Shown piece after piece: positions 10,001 to 17,000 of a stretch of 64,000 nt of DNA. This DNA is from Mycobacterium sp. ST-F2 (GTDB taxonomy: Bacteria > Actinomycetota > Actinomycetes > Mycobacteriales > Mycobacteriaceae), in contig NZ_JMHT01000037.1 of assembly GCF_001905655.1 (NCBI RefSeq), forward strand, positions 1-64,000, in the 5' to 3' direction. Made by a program: the position numbers and the translations under genes. Positions within the stretch are counted from its first letter, which is position 1, and each line of letters starts with the position of its first letter. The notes beneath the pieces are model-generated. The model saw only the letters and a program-made list of their open reading frames with translations. It was not told where the DNA came from and made no database searches.

Positions 10001-10445
10001 GGAGCGCCTCGACCTTCACCGAACGCGCCAGCTTCGTGTCCCGTAGGCGGTAGCGGCCGTCCTCCAGGATCAGGAAGTCGGCGAAACCCAGGAAGCGGCC
10101 GTCGAACATCGCAGCCTGATAGATCACCGGCGCACGGCGGTCGACGGCGGCGCGGGTGGCCTCGGCGGCGCCGATCAGCCCGGCCACGGTGTACGGCCGC
10201 GGCCGGCCGATCATCGTGACGTTGTCCCCGGACGCCTCCCGCAGCTGCTCCAGATGCCGCTGCTCATGGGCGTCACCCAGCTCGGCGGTGCGGGCCAACA
10301 GGTCGTCGTCCACGACGGCCTTCGGCCCCCAGCCCAGCAGCCCGTCGAACCGGCGCAGCAGCGCGTACTCGCAACGCGCCGCCGCCGCGAGATCCGATGC
10401 GCTGTAGATGACCGGCGCAGCGTGATCGGTCGGACTGAGGAACAC
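7020..10445 (-). CDS. Cas4/RecB-like nuclease, DEDD RNase H-like domain and SF1 helicase fusion (Rv1251c-like, TM0106 family)
   Basis: A 1141-residue protein with three enzymatic modules. Residues 1-240 look like an iron-sulfur RecB-family nuclease: C25 plus C221, C224 and C227 (C...CxxCxxC, as in Cas4, AddB and Dna2), with nuclease residues H60, D123 (GFADFL), D136/K138 (RDTK) and Q150xxxY154. Residues about 315-505 resemble a DEDD/RNase H-like exonuclease: FFDYEGDP (D320, E322), HIYHYAAYEKS and YNHYDCRSTL. The C-terminal half is a UPF1/Dna2-type superfamily 1 helicase: GPPGTGKT at 772-779, DLLVIEEAGQ at 874-883, and LLLGDPQQLP at about 901-909. The start is a GTG. The position matches Rv1251c. 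The role is presumably DNA or RNA end processing; the substrate is unknown. The oxidase at 5671 is translationally coupled downstream. Confidence 0.9.
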   Translation of the reverse strand: MFLSPTDHAAPVIYSASDLAAAARCEYALLRRFDGLLGWGPKAVVDDDLLARTAELGDAHEQRHLEQLREASGDNVTMIGRPRPYTVAGLIGAAEATRAAVDRRAPVIYQAAMFDGRFLGFADFLILEDGRYRLRDTKLARSVKVEALLQLAAYADALAQAGVPVAPEVDLVLGDGTIASYPVAELLPVYLPRRAALQRLLDEHRAGEAPVSWETPTLRACHQCEDCEVEVRERDDLLLVAGMRVSQRARLLDAGITTMHQLAEHSGAVPGLSSRIVANLVGQARLQVAPPVDDKPQFEVIDAQPLTGLPEPDRGDLFFDYEGDPLWTENGRDWGLEYLWGTLTATGEFHPIWAHDRASERKALVDFLALVRRQRKRYPNMHIYHYAAYEKSTLLRLSGRYGVGEAEVDELLRSGVLVDLLPLVRKSIRVGTESYSIKYLEPLYMGGELRVGEVTKATDSITQYARYTELEAAGEHEEAATVLKEIEDYNHYDCRSTLRLREWLLGVAWAAGIAPRAQARGGLTQPETAALADDATQRALAKYAGDGTAARSDKQQAVAMIAAARGYHQREEKPFWWEHFDRINNPVDEWADCTDVFVATTTPHIAVDWNTPPKARKPQRQVLLRGEIAAGSVPPGAEVFALYEPPSPPGLSDDPDVRAAGTAKVLDCSEDGTEVLIMHRTGKDGDQFPQLPFALTPGPPPNTKPLRNSIETTAADVAAGLPSLPPDAALDILLRSAPRTVSTGPLPRTGDAARDIVAALRDLDSSYLAVHGPPGTGKTYTASKVIADLVSRDHWRIGVVAQSHAVVENVLSSVVKAGVDGSAVGKKRAPEDAPFTDVPDNQYARFIEDSNGCVIGGTAWDFANDGRVPRGCLDLLVIEEAGQFSLANTIAVAPAARNLLLLGDPQQLPQVSQGTHPEPVDESALSWLVEGRHTLPAERGYFLDVSYRMHPAVCAPVSALSYDNRLLSAESVSGARRLAGIEPGVHLMTVDHEGNATESSEEAEAIVTAIGGLVGREWSDEDGTKTLGPEDVLIVAPYNAQVVLLRERMDAAGYGDVQVGTVDKFQGRQAPVVFVSMTASSIAEVPRGMAFLLNRNRLNVAISRAKYAAYVVRSTFLTDYLPSTPDGMIELGAFLSVTGAQ

Positions 10446-10495
10446 GTCGCCACCATATGGCAGCCCGCCGACAGAGCGGGGTTACCTTGGCTGGA

Positions 10496-10837
10496 GTGAG
10501 CAGGATTTTCACCACGAGCGTCGCGTCGGTCTATCCCCACTACGTCAACAAGGTGGAGAAGAAGGGGCGCACCACCGCCGAACTCGACCAGGTCATCTGC
10601 TGGCTGACCGGCTTCGACCAGGCCACTCTGGCCGAACACCTGAAGGCGGAGACGACGTTCGAGGACTTCTTCGCCGCGGCGACGCTGAACCCGAACGCCG
10701 CGCTGATCACCGGCCTGGTGTGCGGCGTCCGCGTCGAGAATGTCGAGGACCCGCTGATGCGCAAAATCCGCTACCTGGACAAGCTGGTCGACGAGCTGGC
10801 CAAAGGCAAGGCCATGGACAAGGTGCTGCGCGCCTAG
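10496..10837 (+). CDS. DUF2200 family protein
   Basis: A 113-residue cytosolic protein whose N-terminus RIFTTSVASVYPHYVNKVEK, followed by KGRTTAELDQVICWLTGFD, is the DUF2200 signature; function unknown. The GTG at 10496 is chosen because family members begin at MSRIF. An in-frame ATG at 10457 would add 13 unrelated residues and overlap the promoter space of the divergent nuclease gene. The stop codon is interleaved with that of lprE (CTAG at 10834-10837), so the genes converge without an intergenic gap. Confidence 0.85.
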   Translation: MSRIFTTSVASVYPHYVNKVEKKGRTTAELDQVICWLTGFDQATLAEHLKAETTFEDFFAAATLNPNAALITGLVCGVRVENVEDPLMRKIRYLDKLVDELAKGKAMDKVLRA

Positions 10838-11397
10838 TGCGTGTTGCCGATCAGCTCGACGCCGTTGCCATTCCAGTGGAACCGCACGATGCTCTTGAGC
10901 CCGGAGCCCGGGTTGGTGTAGCTCAGGGCGACGGTGTCGCCGGTGGTCTGGGCCAGGTCGATGCCGTTGAATCCGTAGGTGTCGGGCACCCCGGTGGGGA
11001 TCAGCTGGCCCAGGTGGAACATCACGGCGCGGGTGTTCGGCTGCTCGGCGTTGGTGTTCGCTTTCACAATCACCACCGACAGTGGCGCGCACTGGTTGTA
11101 GTTGCCGGCCAGCGGCTCCGGGCTCCAGCCCTGCTTGCTGCGGGGATCGGCCGGCAGTGTGGACACCGCCTTGGCGATATCGGGGGCCGTGAGGCTGACG
11201 GCGCAGGGGTCGGCGGGGGCGGCGGTGGTCTTCGGACCTGCGACGACGGTCGGCGCCGCGGATTTCGTGGCGGCGGCCGGCGCGGTCGGGTCGGGGGTCT
11301 TGGAGGCGGTGGAGTCGCCCGACCCACAGGCGGACAGGCTTGCCGCCGCGAGTGCGGCCACCGCGATCGTCATCAGTTTCGGTTCGGCGCAGCGCAC
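10834..11397 (-). CDS. lprE: Lipoprotein LprE (LppP/LprE family)
   Basis: A 187-residue secreted lipoprotein. The signal sequence ends in a lipobox LSAC (residues 21-24, following AALAAAS), so C24 would be lipidated. It is followed by a Thr/Ala/Pro-rich linker and a folded domain with DPCAVSLTAPDIAKAVSTLP, WSPEPLAGNYNQC, VKANTNAEQPNTRAVMFHLG and a C-terminus WNGNGVELIGNT that matches M. tuberculosis LprE (Rv1252c) as I recall it. The GTG at 11397 is preferred over the internal ATG at 11373 because it supplies the basic N-region. Function is unknown; LprE has been linked to host interaction in M. tuberculosis. Confidence 0.88.
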   Translation of the reverse strand: MRCAEPKLMTIAVAALAAASLSACGSGDSTASKTPDPTAPAAATKSAAPTVVAGPKTTAAPADPCAVSLTAPDIAKAVSTLPADPRSKQGWSPEPLAGNYNQCAPLSVVIVKANTNAEQPNTRAVMFHLGQLIPTGVPDTYGFNGIDLAQTTGDTVALSYTNPGSGLKSIVRFHWNGNGVELIGNTH

Positions 11398-11469
11398 CCG
11401 GCCACCCTATAAGGCGGACCAGCGCGAGTCCGGTCAGCCATGCTGGGCGTACCTGGCCTGATAACCCTC

Positions 11470-11475
11470 TAGACT
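11470..11475 (+). promoter_or_regulatory. Putative -10 (TAGACT) for deaD, near-leaderless
   Basis: TAGACT fits TANNNT and ends 9 nt before the ATG at 11485, so the transcript would have a leader of 0-3 nt. No SD is present before the ATG. Confidence 0.35.
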
Positions 11476-11484
11476 CCTTGCATA

Positions 11485-13413
11485 ATGACGATGTCTTCAC
11501 CCGAGGCCGACCCGGATTCGGGCGGCCCCACCACCACCGCTGATCCCGCTGCAGAAACCTCCGCCGACACCGGCGCCGAGGTCACGTTCGCCGACCTGAA
11601 CATCCGGCCGGAGGTGCTGCGGGCACTGACCGATGTCGGATACGAATCACCGTCGCCCATCCAGGCGGCCACCATTCCCGCGATCCTGAACGGCTCCGAC
11701 GTCGTCGGCCTCGCCCAGACCGGTACCGGCAAGACCGCCGCGTTCGCGGTCCCGGTGCTGTCCAAGATCGACCCGACCAGCCGCAACACGCAGTGTCTGG
11801 TGCTGGCGCCGACGCGCGAGCTGGCCCTGCAGGTGGCCGAGGCGTTCGGCAAGTACGGCGCGCACCTGAACGTCAACGTCCTGGCGATCTACGGCGGCTC
11901 GTCCTACACACCGCAGCTGGCCGGCCTCAAGCGCGGTGCGCAGGTCGTGGTGGGTACCCCGGGCCGCGTCATCGACCACCTGTCGAAGGGCAGCCTGGAC
12001 CTCTCGCACCTGGACTACCTGGTGCTCGACGAGGCCGACGAGATGCTGCAGATGGGCTTCGCCGAGGACGTCGAGCGCATCCTGGCCGACACCCCGGAGT
12101 ACAAGCAGGTCGCCCTGTTCTCGGCGACCATGCCGCCGGCAATCAAGAAGATCACCTCGAAGTACCTGCACGACCCGGTCGAGGTGACCATCAAGGCCAA
12201 GGCGCAGACCGCCGAGAACATCACGCAGCGCTACATCCAGGTGGCCGGCGCGCGCAAGATGGACGCCATCACCCGGCTGCTCGAGGTCGAGCCGTTCGAG
12301 GCGATGATCGTCTTCGTCCGGACCAAGCAGGCCACCGAGGAAGTCGCCGAAAAGCTCAGGGCCCGTGGCTTTTCCGCCGCCGCGATCAACGGCGACATTC
12401 CGCAGGCGGTCCGCGAGCGGACCATCAACGGGCTCAAGGACGGCTCGATCGACATCCTGATCGCCACCGATGTCGCGGCCCGCGGTCTGGACGTCGAGCG
12501 CATCTCGCACGTGCTGAACTACGACATCCCGCACGACCCCGAGTCCTACGTGCACCGCATCGGGCGCACCGGCCGGGCCGGGCGCTCGGGCACCGCGCTG
12601 CTGTTCGTCACGCCGCGGGAGCGGCACCTGCTCAACTCCATCGAGCGCGTCACCCGCAAGAAGCTCATCGAGTCCCAGCTGCCGTCCGTCGACGATGTCA
12701 ACGCCCAGCGCGTGGCCAAGTTCCGCGACTCGATCACCGACTCGCTCAGTGCACCGAGCGTCGAGTTGTTCCGTCGGCTGATCGAGGACTACGAGCGCGA
12801 CAACAACGTGCCGCTGGCCGAGATCGCCGCGGCGCTGGCGGTGCAGACCCAGGGCGGCGAAGAGTTCCTGATGAAGGAGCCGCCGCCGGAGAAGCGGCGC
12901 GAGCGTCCGGATCGTGACGACCGCAGCGACCGTGGGGACCGCGAGCGCAAGCCCCGGTCGACGCGTGACGACCTGGCCACCTACCGCATCGCGGTGGGCA
13001 AGCGGCACAAGGTGATTCCGGGTGCCATCGTCGGCGCCATCGCCAACGAGGGCGGTCTGAACCGCAGCGACTTCGGGCACATCAGCATCCGCGTCGATCA
13101 CTCGCTGGTCGAGCTGCCCGCCAAGCTGAGCAAGGACACGCTCAAAAAGCTTGAGAACACCCGCATTTCGGGCCAGTTGATCCACCTCGAACTCGACAAG
13201 GGTGGGCGCTCGGGCGGCTATCAGGATCGCGGCGGTTACCAGGATCGCGGCGGACGCCCGGACCGGGGCTCGGACCGCGGTTCCTACTCCGACCGCGGTG
13301 GCCGCCAGGATCGTGGTCCGCACAAGGACCGCGGCTCCCGGCCCGGCCGCGACGACGATCGGCGCGGTGGCTACAGCGAAGGTCGAGGCGAGGGCAAGCG
13401 CAAGTACAAGTGA
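11485..13413 (+). CDS. deaD: DEAD-box RNA helicase DeaD/CsdA
   Basis: A 642-residue ATP-dependent RNA helicase. Visible motifs are the Q motif region FADLNIRPEVLRALTDVGY and PSPIQ, motif I AQTGTGKT (77-84), PTRELALQ, TPGR, motif II DEAD (182-185), FSAT near 213, and HRIGRTGRAGR near 353. After the helicase core come a DbpA-type RNA-binding domain (TYRIAVGKRHKVIPGAIVGAI, near residue 495) and an arginine/glycine/aspartate-rich tail with repeated DRGG units that probably contacts RNA. The role is ribosome assembly, mRNA turnover and cold adaptation. The ATG at 11485 is followed by a second in-frame ATG at 11491. The stop overlaps the next gene's GTG (GTGA), coupling the two. Corresponds to Rv1253. 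Confidence 0.96.
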   Translation: MTMSSPEADPDSGGPTTTADPAAETSADTGAEVTFADLNIRPEVLRALTDVGYESPSPIQAATIPAILNGSDVVGLAQTGTGKTAAFAVPVLSKIDPTSRNTQCLVLAPTRELALQVAEAFGKYGAHLNVNVLAIYGGSSYTPQLAGLKRGAQVVVGTPGRVIDHLSKGSLDLSHLDYLVLDEADEMLQMGFAEDVERILADTPEYKQVALFSATMPPAIKKITSKYLHDPVEVTIKAKAQTAENITQRYIQVAGARKMDAITRLLEVEPFEAMIVFVRTKQATEEVAEKLRARGFSAAAINGDIPQAVRERTINGLKDGSIDILIATDVAARGLDVERISHVLNYDIPHDPESYVHRIGRTGRAGRSGTALLFVTPRERHLLNSIERVTRKKLIESQLPSVDDVNAQRVAKFRDSITDSLSAPSVELFRRLIEDYERDNNVPLAEIAAALAVQTQGGEEFLMKEPPPEKRRERPDRDDRSDRGDRERKPRSTRDDLATYRIAVGKRHKVIPGAIVGAIANEGGLNRSDFGHISIRVDHSLVELPAKLSKDTLKKLENTRISGQLIHLELDKGGRSGGYQDRGGYQDRGGRPDRGSDRGSYSDRGGRQDRGPHKDRGSRPGRDDDRRGGYSEGRGEGKRKYK

Positions 13414-14510
13414 CCCGGGTCGATTCACTTACCGGGGTCCGTGCGGTTGCCGCACTGCTCGTTGTACTGACCCACGCGGCATTCACGACGGGTAAGTACA
13501 CCCAGGACTACGTCGGGCTGATGTACTCGCGCGCCGAGATCGGCGTACCGATCTTCTTCGTGCTGTCCGGCTTCCTGTTGTTCACGCCGTGGGTCAAGGC
13601 GCTGGCGCGGGCCGACGCCGAAAAGCCTTACGAGGCACCGTCGGTGCGGCGCTACGCCTGGCACCGGGTCCGCCGGATCATGCCCGCCTACGTGGTCACG
13701 GTCCTGGCGGCCTACGCGCTGTATCACTTCCGGACGGCCGGCCCGAACCCCGGCCACACCTGGCTGGGGCTGTTGCGCAACCTCACACTGACCCAGATCT
13801 ACACCGACAACTACCTGTTCTCGTGGCTGCATCAGGGCCTGACCCAGATGTGGAGCCTGGCGGTGGAAGTTGCTTTCTACGTTGCTCTTCCGCTGCTGGC
13901 CTATCTTCTGATGGTGGTGCTGTGCCGAGGACAGTGGCGGCCCGGAGTGCTGCTCGGTGCGCTCGCGGTGCTGGCCGCATCCAGCCTGGGGTGGCTGACG
14001 CTGGTGCACACCACCGATTTCCTGCCCGACGGTGCCCGGCTGTGGCTGCCCACCTACCTGATCTGGTTCGTCGGCGGCATGCTGCTGTCGGTGCTGTCCG
14101 TGATGGGTGTGCGGGCCTACGGATTCCTGTGCATCCCACTGGCATTGGTCTGCTACCTCATCGCCTCGACGCCCATCGCCGGCGCACCCACGACCTCGCC
14201 CGCGACGCTGCCGGAAAGCCTGTGGAAGGCGGTGCTCTACGCGGCCATCGCGACCCTGGCCGTCGCGCCGCTGGGTCTGGGCAACCGGGGTTGGTACGCG
14301 CGGCTGCTGGGGAGCCGGCTGATGGTCTTCCTCGGTGAAATCTCCTACGAGATCTTCCTGGTGCATCTGGTCATCATGGAACTGGTCATGGTCGAAGTGA
14401 TGCACCAGCACATCTGGACCGGGTCGACGTTCAAGTTGTTCATGCTGACCATGGTGTTCACCGTCCCGGCGTCGTGGCTGTTGCACCGGTTCACGCGGGT
14501 GCGGAGCTAG
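13410..14510 (+). CDS. Acyltransferase 3 family membrane protein (Rv1254-like)
   Basis: A 366-residue polytopic membrane acyltransferase. The start LTGVRAVAALLVVLTHAAF carries the family Arg and His (RxxA...H), followed by EIGVPIFFVLSGFLLFTPW and roughly ten hydrophobic helices. Relatives O-acylate sugars, peptidoglycan or antibiotics; the acceptor here is unknown. The GTG start at 13410 overlaps the deaD stop by 4 nt, the same arrangement as Rv1253-Rv1254, so expression is tied to deaD. Its stop interleaves with that of the convergent DUF5685 gene (CTAG at 14507-14510). Confidence 0.9.
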   Translation: MTRVDSLTGVRAVAALLVVLTHAAFTTGKYTQDYVGLMYSRAEIGVPIFFVLSGFLLFTPWVKALARADAEKPYEAPSVRRYAWHRVRRIMPAYVVTVLAAYALYHFRTAGPNPGHTWLGLLRNLTLTQIYTDNYLFSWLHQGLTQMWSLAVEVAFYVALPLLAYLLMVVLCRGQWRPGVLLGALAVLAASSLGWLTLVHTTDFLPDGARLWLPTYLIWFVGGMLLSVLSVMGVRAYGFLCIPLALVCYLIASTPIAGAPTTSPATLPESLWKAVLYAAIATLAVAPLGLGNRGWYARLLGSRLMVFLGEISYEIFLVHLVIMELVMVEVMHQHIWTGSTFKLFMLTMVFTVPASWLLHRFTRVRS

Positions 14511-15607
14511 GAACAGTCGCAGCAGCCGTCACAGTCGCAACAGCAGCCGTCGCATTCGCAGCAGCCATCGCAATCACAACAGCAGTCGCCGCAATCGCAC
14601 GCGCAGCAGCCGTCGAACCAGCCGGCCTTCTGCTGCTTCTTCTCCTCGGGGTTCTCCTCGCCGAGCTGCAGCACGTAATCTCCGTCGAGCGGTAGCTCGC
14701 CGGAGGACTCGGCTGGAGGCTCGGTGCCGGGCGGCACGTCCGTCGCCTCGAACCCCGCGCCGCTGAAAGTCCGGGTGACGGCCCGTCGCAACTCGCGCGT
14801 CAACAGCCGGTGCACCAGCCGCCCGTCGGTGAATTCCACATCGGCCAAGGCGAGTTCGATGCCGAGGACGGCGTCGTCACACGTCGCGCGGACGGTCCTG
14901 ATCGGTGTTGCGGTGGCGGACACCGGATTCCACTTCCCGTGGACCCGGTCGTCGTGCAGATCCTCGACCGCGTCGAGCAGGTGCGCGACCCGCCCGAACA
15001 GCTGGCCGACTTCCCGCAGCGGCTCCACGTTTCCCGGCCGACCGGCCAGCACCGCGGTGTGTGAGAAGGCCGCTCCCACCGAGGTTTCGGTCGGTTCGGT
15101 GACGGCGAGCAACGAACTACCCGGCGCCGCAGCGGCTTCCAGCGTTGCCTGACGGCCGATCGCGTCCGTCAGCACGCCGGTGTCGAAGCCCAGGGCGGAG
15201 CCGACGCCCGCGCCCTGACGCTCCCACCGATCGGCGATCCGTCGGGCCGCGGGCCGCACGCCCGCCGCGGCGAACACGCCGTCGCCGTCGTCGACGTGAT
15301 CGCGCACTCGGGCCGCGGCGAGCACGAGGGAGACGACGGCCGCCAGGCGCACCGATTCACCCACAGCGACGTCGGCCTTGCGCATGCCGCGCAGCGGGCA
15401 CCGGCCGGCTTCTCGACGTCCCGGCGCCGCGGTGGATTGCGCTTCCACCAACGCCGACACCACCAGTCCGTCGTAGTTGGTGGCGACGCGGCCGCCCTGG
15501 CCGTAGTCGTCGCGAAGCGCGAGGCACAGGCCGCACAGTTGGGCGGTCCAGACGGCGGCGAGTTCCTTGCCGAGTCGATGCCGGCAGGGCCGGAGGATGC
15601 CGAACAC
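14507..15607 (-). CDS. DUF5685 family protein with Cys-rich C-terminal tail
   Basis: A 366-residue protein. The N-terminus MFGILRPCRHRLGKELAAVW, followed by TAQLCGLCLALRDDYG, matches the DUF5685 family as I recall it and contains a CxxxxH / CxxC cluster likely to bind metal. The middle is mainly Ala-rich helices. The last roughly 35 residues hold 18 cysteines with Asp and Gly in CCxCDG-type repeats, an extreme metal-binding-like tail. The GTG at 15607 was chosen because family members begin at MFG; the open frame continues 18 codons further. Divergent from the IdeR-box SIP gene. Function unknown. Confidence 0.8.
   Translation of the reverse strand: MFGILRPCRHRLGKELAAVWTAQLCGLCLALRDDYGQGGRVATNYDGLVVSALVEAQSTAAPGRREAGRCPLRGMRKADVAVGESVRLAAVVSLVLAAARVRDHVDDGDGVFAAAGVRPAARRIADRWERQGAGVGSALGFDTGVLTDAIGRQATLEAAAAPGSSLLAVTEPTETSVGAAFSHTAVLAGRPGNVEPLREVGQLFGRVAHLLDAVEDLHDDRVHGKWNPVSATATPIRTVRATCDDAVLGIELALADVEFTDGRLVHRLLTRELRRAVTRTFSGAGFEATDVPPGTEPPAESSGELPLDGDYVLQLGEENPEEKKQQKAGWFDGCCACDCGDCCCDCDGCCECDGCCCDCDGCCDCS
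14510..14615 (-). repeat. Short-period repeats encoding the Cys-rich tail
   Basis: The DNA is built of imperfect 12-21 bp units on the plus strand of the type cagcagccgtc(a/g)ca, corresponding to repeated CCxCDG codons. The pattern suggests expansion by slippage within the reading frame. Confidence 0.65.
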
Positions 15608-15664
15608 GGCTTGAAGATAGCTGTGGCCAGCGCAAACCGCAGGGCAATCAACCAACACCATTAA

Positions 15665-15683
15665 TTAGGTTATGCTGCCCTAA
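15665..15683 (+). promoter_or_regulatory. Iron box (IdeR/DtxR operator) overlapping a -10 element
   Basis: TTAGGTTATGCTGCCCTAA matches the mycobacterial IdeR consensus TTAGGTTAGGCTAACCTAA at 16 of 19 positions, with intact 5-bp outer arms (TTAGG/CCTAA differing only by symmetry). It contains TATGCT (15671-15676), a TANNNT -10, so bound iron-IdeR would block the SIP promoter. It lies 22 bp before the SIP start and 57 bp from the divergent DUF5685 start. Confidence 0.8.
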
Positions 15684-15705
15684 TAGTCCAACCGGAGGGT
15701 GCAAC

Positions 15706-16431
15706 ATGACCGAGTCGAAGCCATCGCGCGGAATCCAAGGCGCGCTCGTCAAACTGTGGCGGGGCGGCGACTACGAGCTGACCGTCACCGGCCGCACCCA
15801 GATCACCCCGAACTACCTGCGCCTGCACTTCACCACCGGCAACCTGCTGGCTGAGCGGCCGGTGCACCCGACCATGTGGGTCCGCGGCTGGTTCCCCGAC
15901 GGCGACAAGGCGCACCAGCGCGGCTACACGCTGGTCAACCCCGATCCGGCCGCCGGCACCACCGACATCGACTTCGCTCTGCATGACGGTCTGGCCACCC
16001 GCTGGGCGCAGGAGGCCAAGCCCGGCGACACTCTCGAGGTGACCCTGCTGGGTAGCAGCTTCGAGTTGCCCGAGCCGGCACCCGCCGGGTACCTGCTGGT
16101 CGGTGACATCGCATCGCTGCCGGCCATCAATTCGCTGCTGCGGGCCATCGGCGAGGCGCCCATCCAGGTGTTCCTCGAGGCCGGGCACGACGACGACCGC
16201 GATCTGGAGGTGGGTACCGGGGCTCCGGGCTTGACTGTCACCTGGGTCGACCGCAAGAACAACGGGGAAGCGCTGGTCGAGACCGTGCGGGCCTCGGCGT
16301 TCGACGCCTCCGACCACTTCGGCTGGGTGGCATGCGACAACCGGACCACGCGGTCGGTGGCCAAGGTGCTGCGTGAGGACTACCAGATTCCGAAGAAGGC
16401 GATCAAGGCCCGGGCCTACTGGGAGGCCTGA
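15706..16431 (+). CDS. Siderophore-interacting protein (FAD-dependent ferric-siderophore reductase, ViuB type)
   Basis: A 241-residue SIP-family flavoprotein. It has the N-terminal FAD-binding beta barrel (NYLRLHFTTGNLL, MWVRGWF, RGYTLVNPDPAAGTTDIDFALH) and a C-terminal NAD(P)H-binding-like domain (GYLLVGDIASLPAINSLL, FGWVACDNRTTRSVAKVLR). Such proteins reduce ferric siderophores in the cytosol to release iron. The ATG at 15706 has GGAGG at 15694-15698, spaced 7 nt. The IdeR box upstream predicts repression by iron. The 3' end overlaps the convergent TetR gene by 16 bp. The iron-regulated promoter and the fold agree on a role in iron acquisition. Confidence 0.92.
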   Translation: MTESKPSRGIQGALVKLWRGGDYELTVTGRTQITPNYLRLHFTTGNLLAERPVHPTMWVRGWFPDGDKAHQRGYTLVNPDPAAGTTDIDFALHDGLATRWAQEAKPGDTLEVTLLGSSFELPEPAPAGYLLVGDIASLPAINSLLRAIGEAPIQVFLEAGHDDDRDLEVGTGAPGLTVTWVDRKNNGEALVETVRASAFDASDHFGWVACDNRTTRSVAKVLREDYQIPKKAIKARAYWEA

Positions 16432-17000
16432 TCGCTCGGAACCAGCTGGGGCACCACGAATTCGTCGATCATGGCGCGTTCGTCGTCTTCGTCGGCGCCG
16501 GGGAACATCAACAGCGACACCAACATTCGGACCAGCCAGGTGGCCCGGCGGTGCGCGGCCTCGCTCTCCAGCTCGGGCCACGACGCCGACAGGAACGCCG
16601 CCACCAGCCCGGTGATGACGTCGGACTGAGCGGCCACCTCGCCACCGATGGGCCGTTGGGTGGCGACGAACCACGATGACAGGGCGGGGCTTTCCCGCAC
16701 GCTGCGCAGCGCGATCGCCACTCCGTCGAGCAGGCGGGTGCGTGGGTCGGTGATGTCCGCGATCTGCTCGCCGACGTGGGCGAACACCCGGAACGCCTCG
16801 CGGTGCACGTACGCCAGGTGCAGCACGTCGCGGTTCTCGTAGTACCGGTACAGCGTGGCGCGGGAACAGCCTGCCGCCCTGGCGATTTCGAGCATCCCGA
16901 CGGTCGCGGCGTCCTGCTCGGCGAACAAGCGGTCGGCTGCGTCCAGGATGGCTTCCGCCGCGACCTCGGTGCGTCGGCCGGCCAGCCAGTCGTTTGCCAT
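16416..17000 (-). CDS. TetR-family regulator of the cyp130 operon (Rv1255c-like)
   Basis: A 194-residue regulator with a TetR HTH near residues 30-60 (VGMLEIARAAGCSRATLYRYYENRDVL) and a variable helical ligand domain. The ATG at 16998-17000 overlaps the cyp130 stop codon by one base (TGATG), so the regulator is translated from the same mRNA as the P450 it probably controls. A perfect 14-bp palindrome inside the start of cyp130 is the likely operator. The gene order matches Rv1255c-Rv1256c. Ligand unknown. Confidence 0.9.
   Translation of the reverse strand: MANDWLAGRRTEVAAEAILDAADRLFAEQDAATVGMLEIARAAGCSRATLYRYYENRDVLHLAYVHREAFRVFAHVGEQIADITDPRTRLLDGVAIALRSVRESPALSSWFVATQRPIGGEVAAQSDVITGLVAAFLSASWPELESEAAHRRATWLVRMLVSLLMFPGADEDDERAMIDEFVVPQLVPSDQASQ

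Noticed and set aside
14510..14615. Repeats resembling a CRISPR-like or satellite array
   Set aside because: The units are short, imperfect, in frame and encode the Cys-rich tail; there are no spacers of constant length.
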